36,413 nt of DNA from an uncultured Chlorobiaceae bacterium (lineage in GTDB: Bacteria; Bacteroidota; Chlorobiia; Chlorobiales; Chlorobiaceae), in contig CAIJWE010000080.1 in assembly GCA_903824295.1 (NCBI GenBank), positions 1-36,413 of the forward strand, written 5' to 3'. Below, piece by piece: positions 16,001 through 23,789 of this stretch. The notes under the pieces are model-generated. The model worked only from the letters and a program-made list of their open reading frames with translations. It did not search any database and was not told where the DNA came from. Position 1 is the stretch's first letter; each line of letters starts with the position of its first letter. Made by a program: the position numbers and the translations under genes.

Positions 16001-16530
16001 GGAGTGTTCTCTGGCTTTTTGAGGATAATCAAAAAGCTGCTGATAATTTACGGCAGGGTGCAGTTCAGCGTGGTGTTGAGCGGGAGAGGCTGATTTTTGT
16101 CAAGCGGCTGCCTCTGGCAGAACACCTTGCACGGCACCGGCGGGCTGACCTGTTTCTCGACACCTATCCGTGCAATGCACATACCACTGCAAGTGATGCG
16201 CTTTGGGCGGGATTGCCTGTGTTGACATTGTGTGGCGAATCGTTTGCCAGCAGGGTAGCCGCAAGTCTGCTCAGTGCGATTCAGTTACCGGAATTGATTA
16301 CGGCAACACAGGAGGAGTATGAAACTCTGGCAGTTGCACTGGCTCAGAACCCGGATAAGTTGTCAGCGATCCGCCAGAAACTTGAGCAAAATCGCCTTAC
16401 AACGCCCCTGTTTGATACCAAACTCTTCGCCAGGCATATTGAAGCGGCCTATACGGCAATGTATGAGCGCTACCACGAAGGACTGCCACCTGAGCATATT
16501 GTTGTGCCTCCTGTGGGCATAGAAGCCTGA
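10030..16530 (+). CDS. Giant three-module TPR / GT41 (O-GlcNAc-transferase-like) protein
   Basis: A protein of 2166 residues with three complete units, each a TPR array followed by a GT41 (SPINDLY/OGT) catalytic region. TPRs occupy about 18-357 (ten repeats), 866-1069 (six) and 1573-1708 (four). Catalytic regions are about 358-807, 1070-1525 and 1709-2155. Each has the conserved His of the DYxNH motif (H452, H1164, H1803), a GFT-x3-RTGIF segment, FNNxYKITP with its UDP-side lysine, and a LDTxPxNA...SDALWAGLPVLT block. GT41 enzymes transfer GlcNAc or other sugars from nucleotide donors to Ser/Thr of proteins. No signal peptide is seen, so it is probably cytoplasmic. Typical bacterial relatives have one unit of about 700 residues. 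ATG 10030 is preferred, but GTG 9994, overlapping the usp stop, would add 12 residues. Target proteins are unknown. Confidence 0.9.
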   Translation: MKKGKRNARRVALKPGEASAYFVRGNQLYELKQYEAAISTYDRAIAIKPDFAEAYSNRGVALYELQQYEAAVESYDRAIALKPDYAEAYSNRGNALQELRQYEAAVVSCDRAISLKPYYTEAWNNRGIALYELKQYDAAVASYDRAIALKPDYALAHYNRGNTLYGLKQYEAAVASYDRAIALKPDYAEACSNRGNVLKELQEYEAAVASYDCAIAIKPDFAGAYSNRGIALYELKQYEAALASYDRALLLKPDCAKSFYSRGNALQELKQYEAAVASYDRAVTLKPDDAEAFNNRGNALYELQQYEAAVASYDRAIMLKPGYTDAYYNRGNTIVELQQYEAALSSYGRAISLQPDYDFRFGLWLHTKMKIGDWSSFDQGVQQLSEKIEQNKKASSPFHLLALIDSPALHKQAVEMFAHEKFPSTQLLPAISRHLRHKKIRIGYFSADYRNHPVMYLMAELLEKHDREAFEVIAFSFGPNGDDEMKKRAMAAVDRFIDVRNLSDIDVATLSRSLEIDIAIDLGGFTGHGRTGIFALRAAPIQASYIGYLGTMGADYIDYLIADSTIIPEESRQHYCEKIVYLPSYQVNDTKRRIADRIFTREECGLPERGFVFCCFNNIYKITPGAFDGWMRILHRVENSVLFLCVDNDSAIANLKKEAESRGVRGDRLIFARRLPLAEYLARYRVADLFLDTRPYNAGATASDALWAGLPVLTLCGESFASRVAASLLHAIQLPKLITATQEEYETLAVTLAQNPEKLSAIRQKLEKNRLTTPLFDTKLFTRHIEAAYTAMYERYQKELPPEHIIVPSSANGGIKHLESPEAGSVTPFRSDHAPLSQQTVVQKQNHHENAVVGNDHAIALKPDEATAHFVRGNTLYEIQQYEAAVARYDWAIALKPDYAAAYSNRGVALYELKQYEAAVESYDRAIALKPDYADAYSNRGNALQQIRQYDSAVASCDRAISLKPDYAEAWNNRGIALYELKQYEAAVASYDRAIMLKPDYANAYSNRGNALQEIGQHEAAVASYDRAISLTPSYAKAWNNRGAAFQELQQYEAAIASYERAISLKPDYDFLFGQWLHTKMKICDWSLFDQGVQQIAEKIELRKKASSPFPLFALIDSPALHKHAAEIFAHEKYPSTPLLPAISKHLRHKKIRIGYYSEDYCNHPVMYLMAELFEKHDREAFEVIAFSFGPDKKDEMRKRAEAAFDRFIDVRHLSDSEVVNLSRSLEIDIAIDLVGFTGHCRTGIFALRSAPIQVNYLGYPGTMGMDYLDYLIADATLIPENIRQHFTEKIVSLPDSYMANQSNREVADKVFTREECGLPEKGFIFCCFNNNYKITPATFDSWMRILKKVKESVLWLSEDNPKAAENLRVEAVKLGVNADRLIFAKRVPLLAEHLARHRQADLFLDTYPYNAHTTASDALWAGLPVLTLCGESFASRVAASLLHAIQLPELITATQEEYEALAVALAQNPEKLSAIRQKLEHNRLSTPLFDTKLFTRHIEAAYTAMYERYQKGLPPEHIVVPSSASGGIKHLESPEAGLEQGASVVSAQATPFRSDHAPLLQQPVTLHELNQTQAKFQQAIRLHQSGQLAQAQRLYDEILQLQPQHIDSLHLSGVVASQTKNFHKAVELIGKAIELCPDNAAFHNNYGNTLKELQQYEAAVASYDRAILLKPDYAEAWNNRGVALYELRQYEAVIASYERAISLKPDYDFLFGQWLHTKMKICDWSSFDQGVQQIAEKIELRKKASSPFLLLVLIDSPALHKKAAEIFAHEKFPSVSLLSGISKRARHKKIRIGYYSADYHNHATAYLMAELFEKHDREKFELLAFSFGPDIEDEMRKRVVVAFDRFLDVRLHSDREVALLSRELEIDIAVDLKGFTQNSRTGIFAFRAAPIQVNYLGYPGTMGADYIDYLIADATLIPEEYRKYYTEKIVSLPDSYQVNDAKRCIAEWYPTRTECGLPEKGFVFCCFNNNYKITPATLDSWMRILKRVEGSVLWLFEDNQKAADNLRQGAVQRGVERERLIFVKRLPLAEHLARHRRADLFLDTYPCNAHTTASDALWAGLPVLTLCGESFASRVAASLLSAIQLPELITATQEEYETLAVALAQNPDKLSAIRQKLEQNRLTTPLFDTKLFARHIEAAYTAMYERYHEGLPPEHIVVPPVGIEA
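10081..11100 (+). repeat. TPR array 1: ten 102-bp repeats
   Basis: Ten consecutive 34-residue TPR units of the pattern AEAYSNRGxALYELxQYEAAVASYDRAIALKPDY. All are in register with no spacing. DNA identity between units is high in the helix A-B core, as expected of recent expansion. The seventh and eighth units are the most divergent (LLLKPDC, AKSFYSRG). Confidence 0.9.
12625..13236 (+). repeat. TPR array 2: six 102-bp repeats
   Basis: Six in-register 34-residue TPRs, preceded by half a repeat (HAIALKPDE) after a linker. Repeats 2 to 4 are closest to repeats 2 to 4 of array 1, including long stretches of near-identical DNA (for example about 10205-10290 against 12745-12830). The array appears to be a copy of array 1 that lost or never gained four units. 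Confidence 0.9.
14746..15153 (+). repeat. TPR array 3: four repeats, the first two divergent
   Basis: The first two units (from TQAKFQQAIRLHQSGQ and IDSLHLSGVVASQTKN) differ strongly from the consensus seen elsewhere in the gene. They resemble the usual N-terminal TPRs of single-module bacterial GT41 proteins. The last two follow the local consensus and lead into the catalytic region. Confidence 0.85.
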
Positions 16531-16609
16531 AACGGTAACAGCAACAACATGGCGGTGATTGGAAGAGTGAGCGTTTTAACCCTCAATGCCGTTTTGGGAG
16601 CCGGACAGC

Positions 16610-17641
16610 TTACGTCGATTTTGAGGGTGTCATAAAGGCATCCATGAGAGCATTTGCACCGCTGAAGGGGCTGAGTTCGCCAGAGAGGACTTGTCGTTCG
16701 ACTCTCTCTTTTGAGCTGGTGACTTCGGCGTTTGAGAAGAACTCTCTTTTGAGTCGATCTTCAAGGAGGGTGTAGAGCAGGCTTTTGAGTTGCTGGTGGC
16801 GCAGTTCTTCGAGCCTGTCGTGTTTCTGCATCAGTACGAAATATGCTGAAATGTTCTGCCACACCTCTCTGATGCCGGTGCCTGATATGGCGGATGTGAG
16901 GAAGACCTGCGGCTGCCAGAAGGGGTGCTTTGCTGGAAGCATGCGAAGTGCGGCTTCGAATTCAGCTCTTGAGATTGCGGCAATACCAGCCTGATCGCCG
17001 TCAGTTTTGGTGATGGCTACGGCGTCGGCGATCTCCATGATTCCCCGCTTGATTCCCTGCAGTTCATCGCCCGAACCGGGGAGCATGAGGAGCAAAATAA
17101 AGTCAACCATCGTGTCTACAGCCACCTCTGACTGTCCGACACCGACGGTTTCAACCATAATGACGTCATACCCGGCAGCTTCGCAGAGCAGAATGGCTTC
17201 ATGGGTTTTTGGCGAGGTGCCCCCCAGACAGCCAGATGAGGCGGTTGGACGGATAAAGGCCTCTTTTCTTCCCGCAAGTCTCTCCATGCGCGCCTTGTCG
17301 CCCAGAATACTCCCTCTCGACTGCTTGCTGCTCGGGTCTATGGCCAGAACAGCGAGTCGAAGCCCCTGGTTAATGATCTCTTCGCCAAGGGTTTCGATAA
17401 AGGTGCTTTTCCCGGCTCCCGGAGAGCCGGTTATGCCAATGCGGATTGCGTTCGTTTTTTTTGCGAGGCAGCGGTCAAGAATTTCGTGCGCTTTCTGCTC
17501 ATGTTCCGGTTTCTGCGACTCAATCAGCGTAATGGCCCGGCTGAGCATCTGGCGGTCACCGTTCATGATGCCGTTGACCACCGTATCCACAGCCGGATCG
17601 TAATGGTACATAAGTCTATTCTGCTCGCGTGTACTGCCCAT
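16610..17641 (-). CDS. meaB: MeaB/ArgK-type GTPase, methylmalonyl-CoA mutase chaperone
   Basis: A G3E-family GTPase that loads adenosylcobalamin into methylmalonyl-CoA mutase and protects it from inactivation. Walker A GSPGAGKST lies at about 72-80. It is followed by the family block AIDPSSKQSRGSILGDKARM, then RPTASSGCLGG and METVGVGQSEVAV, and the base-specificity motif TKTDGD. It has 343 residues counting from the ATG at 17641, whose first base is the last base of the mutB stop (TGATG), so translation is coupled. A GTG at 17644 would add one residue. It is the last gene of the propionate operon and meets the giant glycosyltransferase gene tail to tail with 79 bases between. An 8-base inverted repeat (16579-16586 with 16621-16628) spans the end but has no U-run. 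Confidence 0.95.
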   Translation of the reverse strand: MGSTREQNRLMYHYDPAVDTVVNGIMNGDRQMLSRAITLIESQKPEHEQKAHEILDRCLAKKTNAIRIGITGSPGAGKSTFIETLGEEIINQGLRLAVLAIDPSSKQSRGSILGDKARMERLAGRKEAFIRPTASSGCLGGTSPKTHEAILLCEAAGYDVIMVETVGVGQSEVAVDTMVDFILLLMLPGSGDELQGIKRGIMEIADAVAITKTDGDQAGIAAISRAEFEAALRMLPAKHPFWQPQVFLTSAISGTGIREVWQNISAYFVLMQKHDRLEELRHQQLKSLLYTLLEDRLKREFFSNAEVTSSKERVERQVLSGELSPFSGANALMDAFMTPSKST

Positions 17642-19782
17642 CACTCAAAACGTGCAAGGAGAAGCTTGAGGATGTTGATAGCCGCTTCGGCAATCACCGT
17701 ACCCGGACCGAAGATGCCGGCAACTCCCTTTTCATAGAGGAAGGCATGATCCTTCTCAGGAATAATGCCGCCGGCAATGACAAGGATATCTTCCCGTTCG
17801 TGTGCTTTCAGCTCCTCGATGATTTTTGGCACAAGGGTCTTGTGGCCTGCGGCAAGGCTCGATATACCGATCAGGTGCACATCGTTGTCGAGCGCCTGCT
17901 GCACCACCTCTTCAGGGGTCTGAAAGAGCGGGCTGATGTCGACGTCAAAACCGACATCGGCAAAGCCGGCGGCAATGACCTTGGCTCCACGGTCATGACC
18001 GTCCTGCCCAACTTTTGAAACCATGATTCTCGGGCGGCGACCGTCAAGTGCAGCAAAGGTATCGGCGAGCTGCTGCGCCTCTTTAAAGAGGGTGTTATCC
18101 TGCATCTGCGACATATAGACACTGCTGTTAAGCCGGGTGATGGCACGATATCTTCCAAAGGTTTTTTCACAGGCTGATGATATTTCACCCAGGGTAGCTC
18201 TTTTTCTTGCGGCATCGACGGCAAGTTCAAGCAGGTTCCCTTCTCCGGATGCGGCGCTCTCCTCTATGGCCTTGAGTGCAAGGGCGCATGCTTCGCTGTT
18301 ACGTTCAGCCTTGATGGTTGCCAGTCGCTGGAGCTGTTGGTTGAGTACAAGGGTGTTGTCGACTTCGAGCAGTTCGATATCGGTTTTGCTGCTGGTTCTG
18401 TAGCCGTTAACGCCGACAATAATCTCTTTGCCACTGTCGATGCGGGCCTGTTTGCGGGTTGCGGCCTCTTCGATCTGGAGCTTCGGAAGCCCCAGCTCAA
18501 TTGCTTTGACCATGCCTCCCGCCTCTTCGATATCGCTGATGATTTTCCACGCTTTTGTTGCGAGCTCAGCGGTCAGGTATTCGACGTACGAGGAGCCGGC
18601 CCATGGGTCGATGCTCTTGGTTATATCGCTCTCTTCCTGCAGGTAAAGCTGAGTGTTTCGGGCAATGCGGGCCGAAAAAGGCGAAGGGAGTGCAATTGCT
18701 TCATCAAGCGCATTGGTGTGCAGTGACTGGGTGTGGCCGAGTGTTGCTGCCAGCGCCTCAAGGCAGGTGCGGGTGATGTTGTTGAAGGGATCCTGCTCGG
18801 TCAGGCTCCAGCCGGAAGTCTGGCAGTGGGAGCGGAGCATCAGGGATTTCGGATTTTTCGGATTGAACTGCCCGACAATTTTTGCCCAGAGCATTCTTGC
18901 TGCACGCAACTTGGCGATCTCCATGAAATAGTTCATCCCTGTTGCCCAGAAGAAGGAGAGGCGCGGCGCGAAGGCATCAATGTCGAGTCCTGTTTTCAGG
19001 CCGGTACGGATGTATTCCAACCCATCGGCAAGAGTAAAGGCAAGCTCGAGATCGGCCGTTGCACCAGCTTCCTGCATGTGGTAGCCTGAGATGCTGATTG
19101 AGTTGAACTTCGGCATCTTTTCGCTGGTGTATCGGAAAATGTCGGCAATAATGCGCATGGAGGGTTCTGGCGGGTAGATATAGGTGTTGCGAACCATGAA
19201 CTCCTTGAGGATATCGTTCTGGATGGTTCCGCTGAGCTTTTCAGTCGGCACACCCTGCTCTTCAGCCGCTACGATATAAAATGCCATGATAGGCAGTACT
19301 GCGCCGTTCATGGTCATGGAGACCGAGATGTCGCCAAGCGGGATCTGGTCGAAGAGTGTTTTCATGTCCTCAACCGAGTCGACGGCCACGCCCGCTTTGC
19401 CGACATCGCCAATAACCCGTTCATGGTCGGAATCGTAACCGCGATGGGTTGGAAGGTCGAAGGCGACGGAAAGCCCTTTCTGGCCAGCGGCAAGGTTCAG
19501 TCGGTAAAAACGGTTCGACTCTTCGGCGGTTGAAAAACCGGCATATTGCCGGATTGTCCAGGGCCGTGTGGTATACATGGTGGTGTAGGGTCCGCCAATG
19601 TAGGGTGCAAAGCCCGGAGCAAAGTTCAGTTGGTCTGCGGGCTCAATGTCGGATTCGTTGTATGTGGTTTTGATCTCAATTCCTTCCGCAGTCGTCCAGA
19701 CAGTCTGCTGAGTCTCTGTGCCAGCCGCTATGGCGGCAGGAGCGGAAGAGAAAATATCAATCTCTGAAAAGTCCGGTCTCAT
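17641..19782 (-). CDS. mutB: Methylmalonyl-CoA mutase, large (alpha, catalytic) subunit
   Basis: A 713-residue adenosylcobalamin enzyme interconverting (R)-methylmalonyl-CoA and succinyl-CoA. The TIM-barrel part begins with [20 protein letters not shown], which carries the substrate tyrosine. The C-terminal cobalamin domain has the lower-ligand motif DGHDRG with H596, then [11 protein letters not shown] and AGGIIP. The length is normal. It overlaps the small-subunit gene by four bases (ATGA) and the meaB start by one base, so the three are co-translated. By analogy with Propionibacterium the enzyme is an alpha-beta heterodimer. In a phototroph with a reductive TCA cycle the reaction can run either way: propionate uptake, or propionyl-CoA supply from succinyl-CoA. 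Confidence 0.96.
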   Translation of the reverse strand: MRPDFSEIDIFSSAPAAIAAGTETQQTVWTTAEGIEIKTTYNESDIEPADQLNFAPGFAPYIGGPYTTMYTTRPWTIRQYAGFSTAEESNRFYRLNLAAGQKGLSVAFDLPTHRGYDSDHERVIGDVGKAGVAVDSVEDMKTLFDQIPLGDISVSMTMNGAVLPIMAFYIVAAEEQGVPTEKLSGTIQNDILKEFMVRNTYIYPPEPSMRIIADIFRYTSEKMPKFNSISISGYHMQEAGATADLELAFTLADGLEYIRTGLKTGLDIDAFAPRLSFFWATGMNYFMEIAKLRAARMLWAKIVGQFNPKNPKSLMLRSHCQTSGWSLTEQDPFNNITRTCLEALAATLGHTQSLHTNALDEAIALPSPFSARIARNTQLYLQEESDITKSIDPWAGSSYVEYLTAELATKAWKIISDIEEAGGMVKAIELGLPKLQIEEAATRKQARIDSGKEIIVGVNGYRTSSKTDIELLEVDNTLVLNQQLQRLATIKAERNSEACALALKAIEESAASGEGNLLELAVDAARKRATLGEISSACEKTFGRYRAITRLNSSVYMSQMQDNTLFKEAQQLADTFAALDGRRPRIMVSKVGQDGHDRGAKVIAAGFADVGFDVDISPLFQTPEEVVQQALDNDVHLIGISSLAAGHKTLVPKIIEELKAHEREDILVIAGGIIPEKDHAFLYEKGVAGIFGPGTVIAEAAINILKLLLARFE

Positions 19783-21554
19783 TGCACTCCGGTTTTACGT
19801 TGGTAGGATTTGAGCATTTCAAGGACGTTGACGCCGGTAAAGATAAAGCTGTCGAGGCCTACGGCGAAGAGGCGCTCTTTTTCTTCGGGTGGTCTTCCTG
19901 CCATGACCGTAATAATGTTGCCATCAAGTATGCTGAGTCTCGTGCAGAGGGTTTCCGCTGTTGGTACAGGATCTTTTTCGGCAATACAGAGGACAATAAT
20001 GTCCGGCTTGTTCTGCAGGGCGGTGTTGTAGGAGCTCTCTTCAAGAGAAAGTGTTGCCCGACCGGCAATTTCAAAACCACCGCATTTGAAAAAGTCTTCG
20101 GCGAAGGCCGCCTGCTGGAAGCTTACGGCAGGGTTGCCCTGCATCCAGATAAAGACGGAGGGGTTACGGCCTGACTTCAGGCTGAAGGAACGGCTTTTCA
20201 AACGTACCAGCTCATAACCGGCAACTTCATTGCCTTCAGGGAGTTCTTCCAGTGCAAACGCAAGCGCATCCAGATGTTCTTCCTGTTCATTCGTGAGAGG
20301 CCATGGATAACGGTTGATGCCAATCAGGCTCTTTTTCCGGTTGTCAAGTGTTTTCTGCCGCAAGGTTGCTGATTGTGCAATCAAACCCTCTATGATGCCG
20401 CTTGCGGTCGCTTCGGCCATACCGCCTGCCGCTTCGATCTCTTTGAAGATTGTCCATGCAGATGCTGCAAGCTCTCTGGTCATGGCTTCAAGGTAGTGAG
20501 AACCGTGTGCCGGATCGACAACCCGGTCAAGCAATGCCTCTTCCTTGAGAATCAGGTGAATGTTTCCGGTAATTCGTTCTGCAATCTCCCGCTTTACGGA
20601 GAGTCCTGTGTCGAACGCTCCTATCTGCAGCGTATCGTAACCGCCAAGAATTGCTGAAACTGCCTCCGTGGTCAACCGGAGCACATTGGTGTAGGGATCG
20701 AGCAGGGAGCGGTTTCGTTCTGATGTTCTGGCAAAGAGGAGAGGAAGCGTTGATGTTGTTGCACCGTATGCCTTCAGCAGGTGCTGAAGAAGGTAGCGCA
20801 GCGCCCTTGGTTTTGCGAGTTCAATAAAGTGACTTGAGCCAACAGGCAGAATAATTTCCATGGCCGCGACAATACGGTCAACAGGAATTCCTGCCTGAAG
20901 AAAGCGATGCAGATAGTCACTCACAGCAGCGAGTGCAAGGGCGATTTCCTGGACGACATTCGAACCCTTGTCATGAAAGGGTATGGTGTCAACTGACAGA
21001 AAGCGAAATGTCGGAAGTGATGCTGCAACGCTGAAGAGCTCCTGATCCCGTTCTGTTGACGCGGCTTGCGTTTCGGCAAGTACTCCTCCGGATGTCAGCT
21101 TAAATCCAGGAGTGGCGGCAAGTGTTTTCAGCAGTTCTGCGGCAGGCGGAAGATTGCCTGAAAAGTAGATGGCAACGGCCGAAGTTTTGATTCCTGCCAG
21201 AAGCTGATGAAGAGATTCAGCGGAACAGAGTGCAGGGTCGGTTATGAAAAACTCAAGAGCCGCGGCATCAAGTTCAAAGCATTGTAATGCCGCTTTGTTT
21301 GCCGTTGTCGGATCCTGAACGGTAACCCGGTGGCAATTTTTCCAGGAATTGACCACTTTGCAGTGGGGGATATCAAGGTGCCGGGAATGCTCTTCATGGG
21401 AGTGCCAGGGTTCAAGATCAAAGCCGTCTGGCGTATGCCAGACTATGGTGTCATAGGGTTTCTCTTTGAGTTCGGCAATTGCCTTGTTTTTCCATGCAAC
21501 CCGGCTGACAGCCGGGAACGCAGAAAAGAGTGAATCAGGCCGGGAGTGTGTCAT
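19779..21554 (-). CDS. mutA: Methylmalonyl-CoA mutase, small (beta) subunit
   Basis: A 591-residue homologue of the large subunit. The barrel region is recognisable ([16 protein letters not shown], then [15 protein letters not shown] and [21 protein letters not shown]). The C-terminal domain, starting near [10 protein letters not shown], lacks the DxHxxG cobalamin motif. That loss is normal for the structural beta subunit, so this is not decay. It overlaps both neighbours by four bases (ATGA), the carboxyltransferase gene upstream and mutB downstream. It should be made in equal amounts with mutB. Some authors call this gene scpA-like or mutA; naming differs between species. Confidence 0.93.
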   Translation of the reverse strand: MTHSRPDSLFSAFPAVSRVAWKNKAIAELKEKPYDTIVWHTPDGFDLEPWHSHEEHSRHLDIPHCKVVNSWKNCHRVTVQDPTTANKAALQCFELDAAALEFFITDPALCSAESLHQLLAGIKTSAVAIYFSGNLPPAAELLKTLAATPGFKLTSGGVLAETQAASTERDQELFSVAASLPTFRFLSVDTIPFHDKGSNVVQEIALALAAVSDYLHRFLQAGIPVDRIVAAMEIILPVGSSHFIELAKPRALRYLLQHLLKAYGATTSTLPLLFARTSERNRSLLDPYTNVLRLTTEAVSAILGGYDTLQIGAFDTGLSVKREIAERITGNIHLILKEEALLDRVVDPAHGSHYLEAMTRELAASAWTIFKEIEAAGGMAEATASGIIEGLIAQSATLRQKTLDNRKKSLIGINRYPWPLTNEQEEHLDALAFALEELPEGNEVAGYELVRLKSRSFSLKSGRNPSVFIWMQGNPAVSFQQAAFAEDFFKCGGFEIAGRATLSLEESSYNTALQNKPDIIVLCIAEKDPVPTAETLCTRLSILDGNIITVMAGRPPEEKERLFAVGLDSFIFTGVNVLEMLKSYQRKTGVQ

Positions 21555-23353
21555 AACGATGCATCCTGCGGGTTTTGCTCAATGTTGTACTGGCGGAGAA
21601 GTTCGGTAATTTTATACTTCATGTTTGTCGGCAAAGCGGTATTCTCGACAAAGCCTCTCTGTTGCAGCCACCAGGTAGTCTGGAAGTCTTTGGTTGTCGG
21701 TTTGCCGGTATACTGTTCGATGACCCGTTTGCCGGAAAAGCCGATATTGCCGGCGTTATGTTCAAAGAGTTTTATTCCTCTTGATCCGATACCTATGGCT
21801 ACACCACCCAGCGTTGGGTCGGTAATGATGGTAATGACAGGAAGCCCCGCTTTTTCAACACTTGATATGGCGACATGCAGTTTTGGAAGACCGACCATCG
21901 AAGAGCATCCTTCATGCATTCTTGCGCCACCTCCGGTAGCCTGAATAACAAGAGGGACTCCACGTTTAACGGCTATTTTGCTTGCCTGCCAGATTTTTTC
22001 GGCCGTTGACATGGAGAATGAACCGCCGAGGAAGTTGAAGTTGGTTGAACAAAAGACAACAGGAGCCCCTTCGATTGTGGCGTCTCCGGTTATAAACGAT
22101 GCCGCTGCACCGGTTTTGTGCTGTGCCTCTACAATTTTTTTCTGGTAATCGGGGAAGTTAAGAATATCCTTGTCTACAATGTAGCGGGTCTCCTGGTGTT
22201 CGGTGAAGGAGCCTTCGTCAAGAACAAGGTCAATGTAGTCATGGGCGGTCAACCGGACATAGCGGTGACCACATATTTCACAGGTGAAGTTGTCGGCAAA
22301 GAGTTTTGAATAGAGGACAGGGTCGAGGAGCTTTTTGCCTGCATTGTCGATACAGTTTTTATGGCGGGCAACAAAGAGGATTTTTTTTGGCTTTGGGATG
22401 AAGTACGAGACCGGTTTTTCGAAGGCGATGATCTCTTTTTCGGTAATGATATCCCACTGTCCAATATTTTCCCAGCGCTCCATTCTCCGTAAAAACAGCT
22501 CTTCCGAGGGTATACGGCTGAGCTTGTCGAGCCATTGTATGATGGAACTCTTGAACGATTGAAGCGCGGACTCGGGAAAATGGTGTGCCGGCCCGTCATA
22601 CTCAACGATGATGTCATCGATGATGCCATTTTTCAGCCCCTCTTTTGCTGTTATCTGTGAAATTGCAGCAGCGAAATTGGCCTTTTCTCTGGTACGGAAA
22701 AGGATGGATGAGCAGGCTTCAGGCGAAATGACCATGTAGGTGGAATATTCCATGGCGAGTACCGCATCACATCCGGTCAGGGCGATGGCTCCGCCGCTGC
22801 AACCACGATTGATGATGACCGATATGGTTGGTACGGTTGCTTCGGCCAGCAACTGCATGCATCGTCCAATTTTCCAGGCAATTCCGCCCCCTTCTGACTG
22901 CTCTGTAGGATCTGCACCTGCCGTATCAATAACGGTAATGATGATGCGGTTTTCCTGTTCAGCAATCTCAATGGCTCTGATTGCCTTTTCAAATGCTGCC
23001 GGGGTAGGCATGCCCTGATTCCATCTTGCTATCTCATCAGGATCTTTCATCAGTTGGCGCATGAGGCCAAAATCAGAGGTTGGTCCTGATTGCTGGCCGA
23101 TCAGCATGACAGGCCACCAGGAGTTCTCTCCATTGCGCATCACTGCGCGGTGGGTCTGGATAATGCAACTGCCATGCAGATCGTTTTGCAGACACTCTTC
23201 GGCTTCGTCAAAGACGGTCAGGTAATCGAGATGTTTTGGGCGTTCGGGGTGAAAGGAGAGTTGATACTTTTCGTATTCGGTGAGCTTTTCAATATTCTCG
23301 TGAGAGTAACTGAAACCCTCTTTTTTTTCGAAAGGCAGATAAAAATGTTTCAC
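21551..23353 (-). CDS. Fused AccA-AccD acyl-CoA carboxyltransferase, probable propionyl-CoA carboxylase component
   Basis: A 600-residue fusion. Residues about 35-270 resemble AccA, the alpha carboxyltransferase: HPERPKHLDYL, PVMLIGQQSGPTSD, GMPTPAAFEKAIR, VIDTAGADP and MEYSTYMVISPEACSSILF. Residues about 330-590 resemble AccD, the beta subunit: CEICGHRYVRLTAHDYIDLV, LGGSFSMSTAEKI, TGGGARMHEG, ITDPTLGGVAIG and IGFSGKRVIEQ. The zinc ribbon is altered: C358-x2-C361 is intact, but the first pair is H331-x2-C334 at longer spacing. Placement between epimerase and mutase genes points to propionyl-CoA as substrate, carboxylated to (S)-methylmalonyl-CoA. Biotin carboxylase and BCCP are absent here. 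A role on acetyl-CoA or as a decarboxylase cannot be excluded. The start is GTG at 23353 with no strong ribosome binding site. Confidence 0.85.
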   Translation of the reverse strand: MKHFYLPFEKKEGFSYSHENIEKLTEYEKYQLSFHPERPKHLDYLTVFDEAEECLQNDLHGSCIIQTHRAVMRNGENSWWPVMLIGQQSGPTSDFGLMRQLMKDPDEIARWNQGMPTPAAFEKAIRAIEIAEQENRIIITVIDTAGADPTEQSEGGGIAWKIGRCMQLLAEATVPTISVIINRGCSGGAIALTGCDAVLAMEYSTYMVISPEACSSILFRTREKANFAAAISQITAKEGLKNGIIDDIIVEYDGPAHHFPESALQSFKSSIIQWLDKLSRIPSEELFLRRMERWENIGQWDIITEKEIIAFEKPVSYFIPKPKKILFVARHKNCIDNAGKKLLDPVLYSKLFADNFTCEICGHRYVRLTAHDYIDLVLDEGSFTEHQETRYIVDKDILNFPDYQKKIVEAQHKTGAAASFITGDATIEGAPVVFCSTNFNFLGGSFSMSTAEKIWQASKIAVKRGVPLVIQATGGGARMHEGCSSMVGLPKLHVAISSVEKAGLPVITIITDPTLGGVAIGIGSRGIKLFEHNAGNIGFSGKRVIEQYTGKPTTKDFQTTWWLQQRGFVENTALPTNMKYKITELLRQYNIEQNPQDASL

Positions 23354-23381
23354 TGGTTACAAGCTGCTTTGTCTTGATTGG

Positions 23382-23789
23382 TTAATGCTGTTTTTGAGCA
23401 AATTCAAGAAGAACCTTGTTGGTCTCTTTAGGGTGGAGAAAGATGATCCTTTTTCCGCCAGCCCCATCTTTCGGCAAGCCAAGGGGGTTTATGTTGTGCG
23501 ATGCAAGTCGATTGGTCTCCTCTTCGATATCGTCTGTTTCCAGTGCGATGTGGTGCATGCCATCGCCGTTTTTTGCAAGAAATTTTGCAATGGGGCTCTC
23601 ATCGCTCATGGGTTCAAGCAGTTCGATTTTGCTCTCTCCAATGGAGATAAATGCCACGCGGACATTCTCGGAGGGTACCTCTTCGATTCTGATTGCCCCG
23701 GGGGCGCACCCGAGAACGTTCCGGAACGTCTCAAGTGCGCTTTCAAGGTTTTTGACGGCAATCGCTATGTGGTCAATTTTTTTGATCAT
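23382..23789 (-). CDS. mce: Methylmalonyl-CoA epimerase
   Basis: A 135-residue vicinal-oxygen-chelate protein that interconverts (S)- and (R)-methylmalonyl-CoA. It begins MIKKIDHIAIAVKNLESAL, with H7 a metal ligand. The second metal site is in GDGMHHIALETDDIEE. Near the end the glutamate of KVLLEFAQ is the conserved metal-binding or catalytic acid. The length is typical. Its start overlaps the end of the acyl-CoA synthetase gene by four bases. It supplies the stereoisomer needed by the mutase encoded downstream, and its position between synthetase and carboxyltransferase fits the pathway. Confidence 0.95.
   Translation of the reverse strand: MIKKIDHIAIAVKNLESALETFRNVLGCAPGAIRIEEVPSENVRVAFISIGESKIELLEPMSDESPIAKFLAKNGDGMHHIALETDDIEEETNRLASHNINPLGLPKDGAGGKRIIFLHPKETNKVLLEFAQKQH

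Noticed and set aside
16579-16628. Inverted repeat ACCCTCAA / TTGAGGGT as a bidirectional terminator between the giant gene and meaB
   Set aside because: The loop is 34 bases, one arm lies inside meaB, and neither strand has a U-run after the stem.
16610-17641. ArgK-type arginine transport kinase
   Set aside because: The old ArgK annotation refers to the same G3E GTPase family. Position directly after mutB and the GTPase motifs identify the mutase chaperone MeaB.
19779-21554. Loss of the cobalamin motif in the small mutase subunit as decay
   Set aside because: The beta subunit of heterodimeric methylmalonyl-CoA mutases normally lacks DxHxxG. The gene is full length and overlaps its neighbours by the expected four bases.
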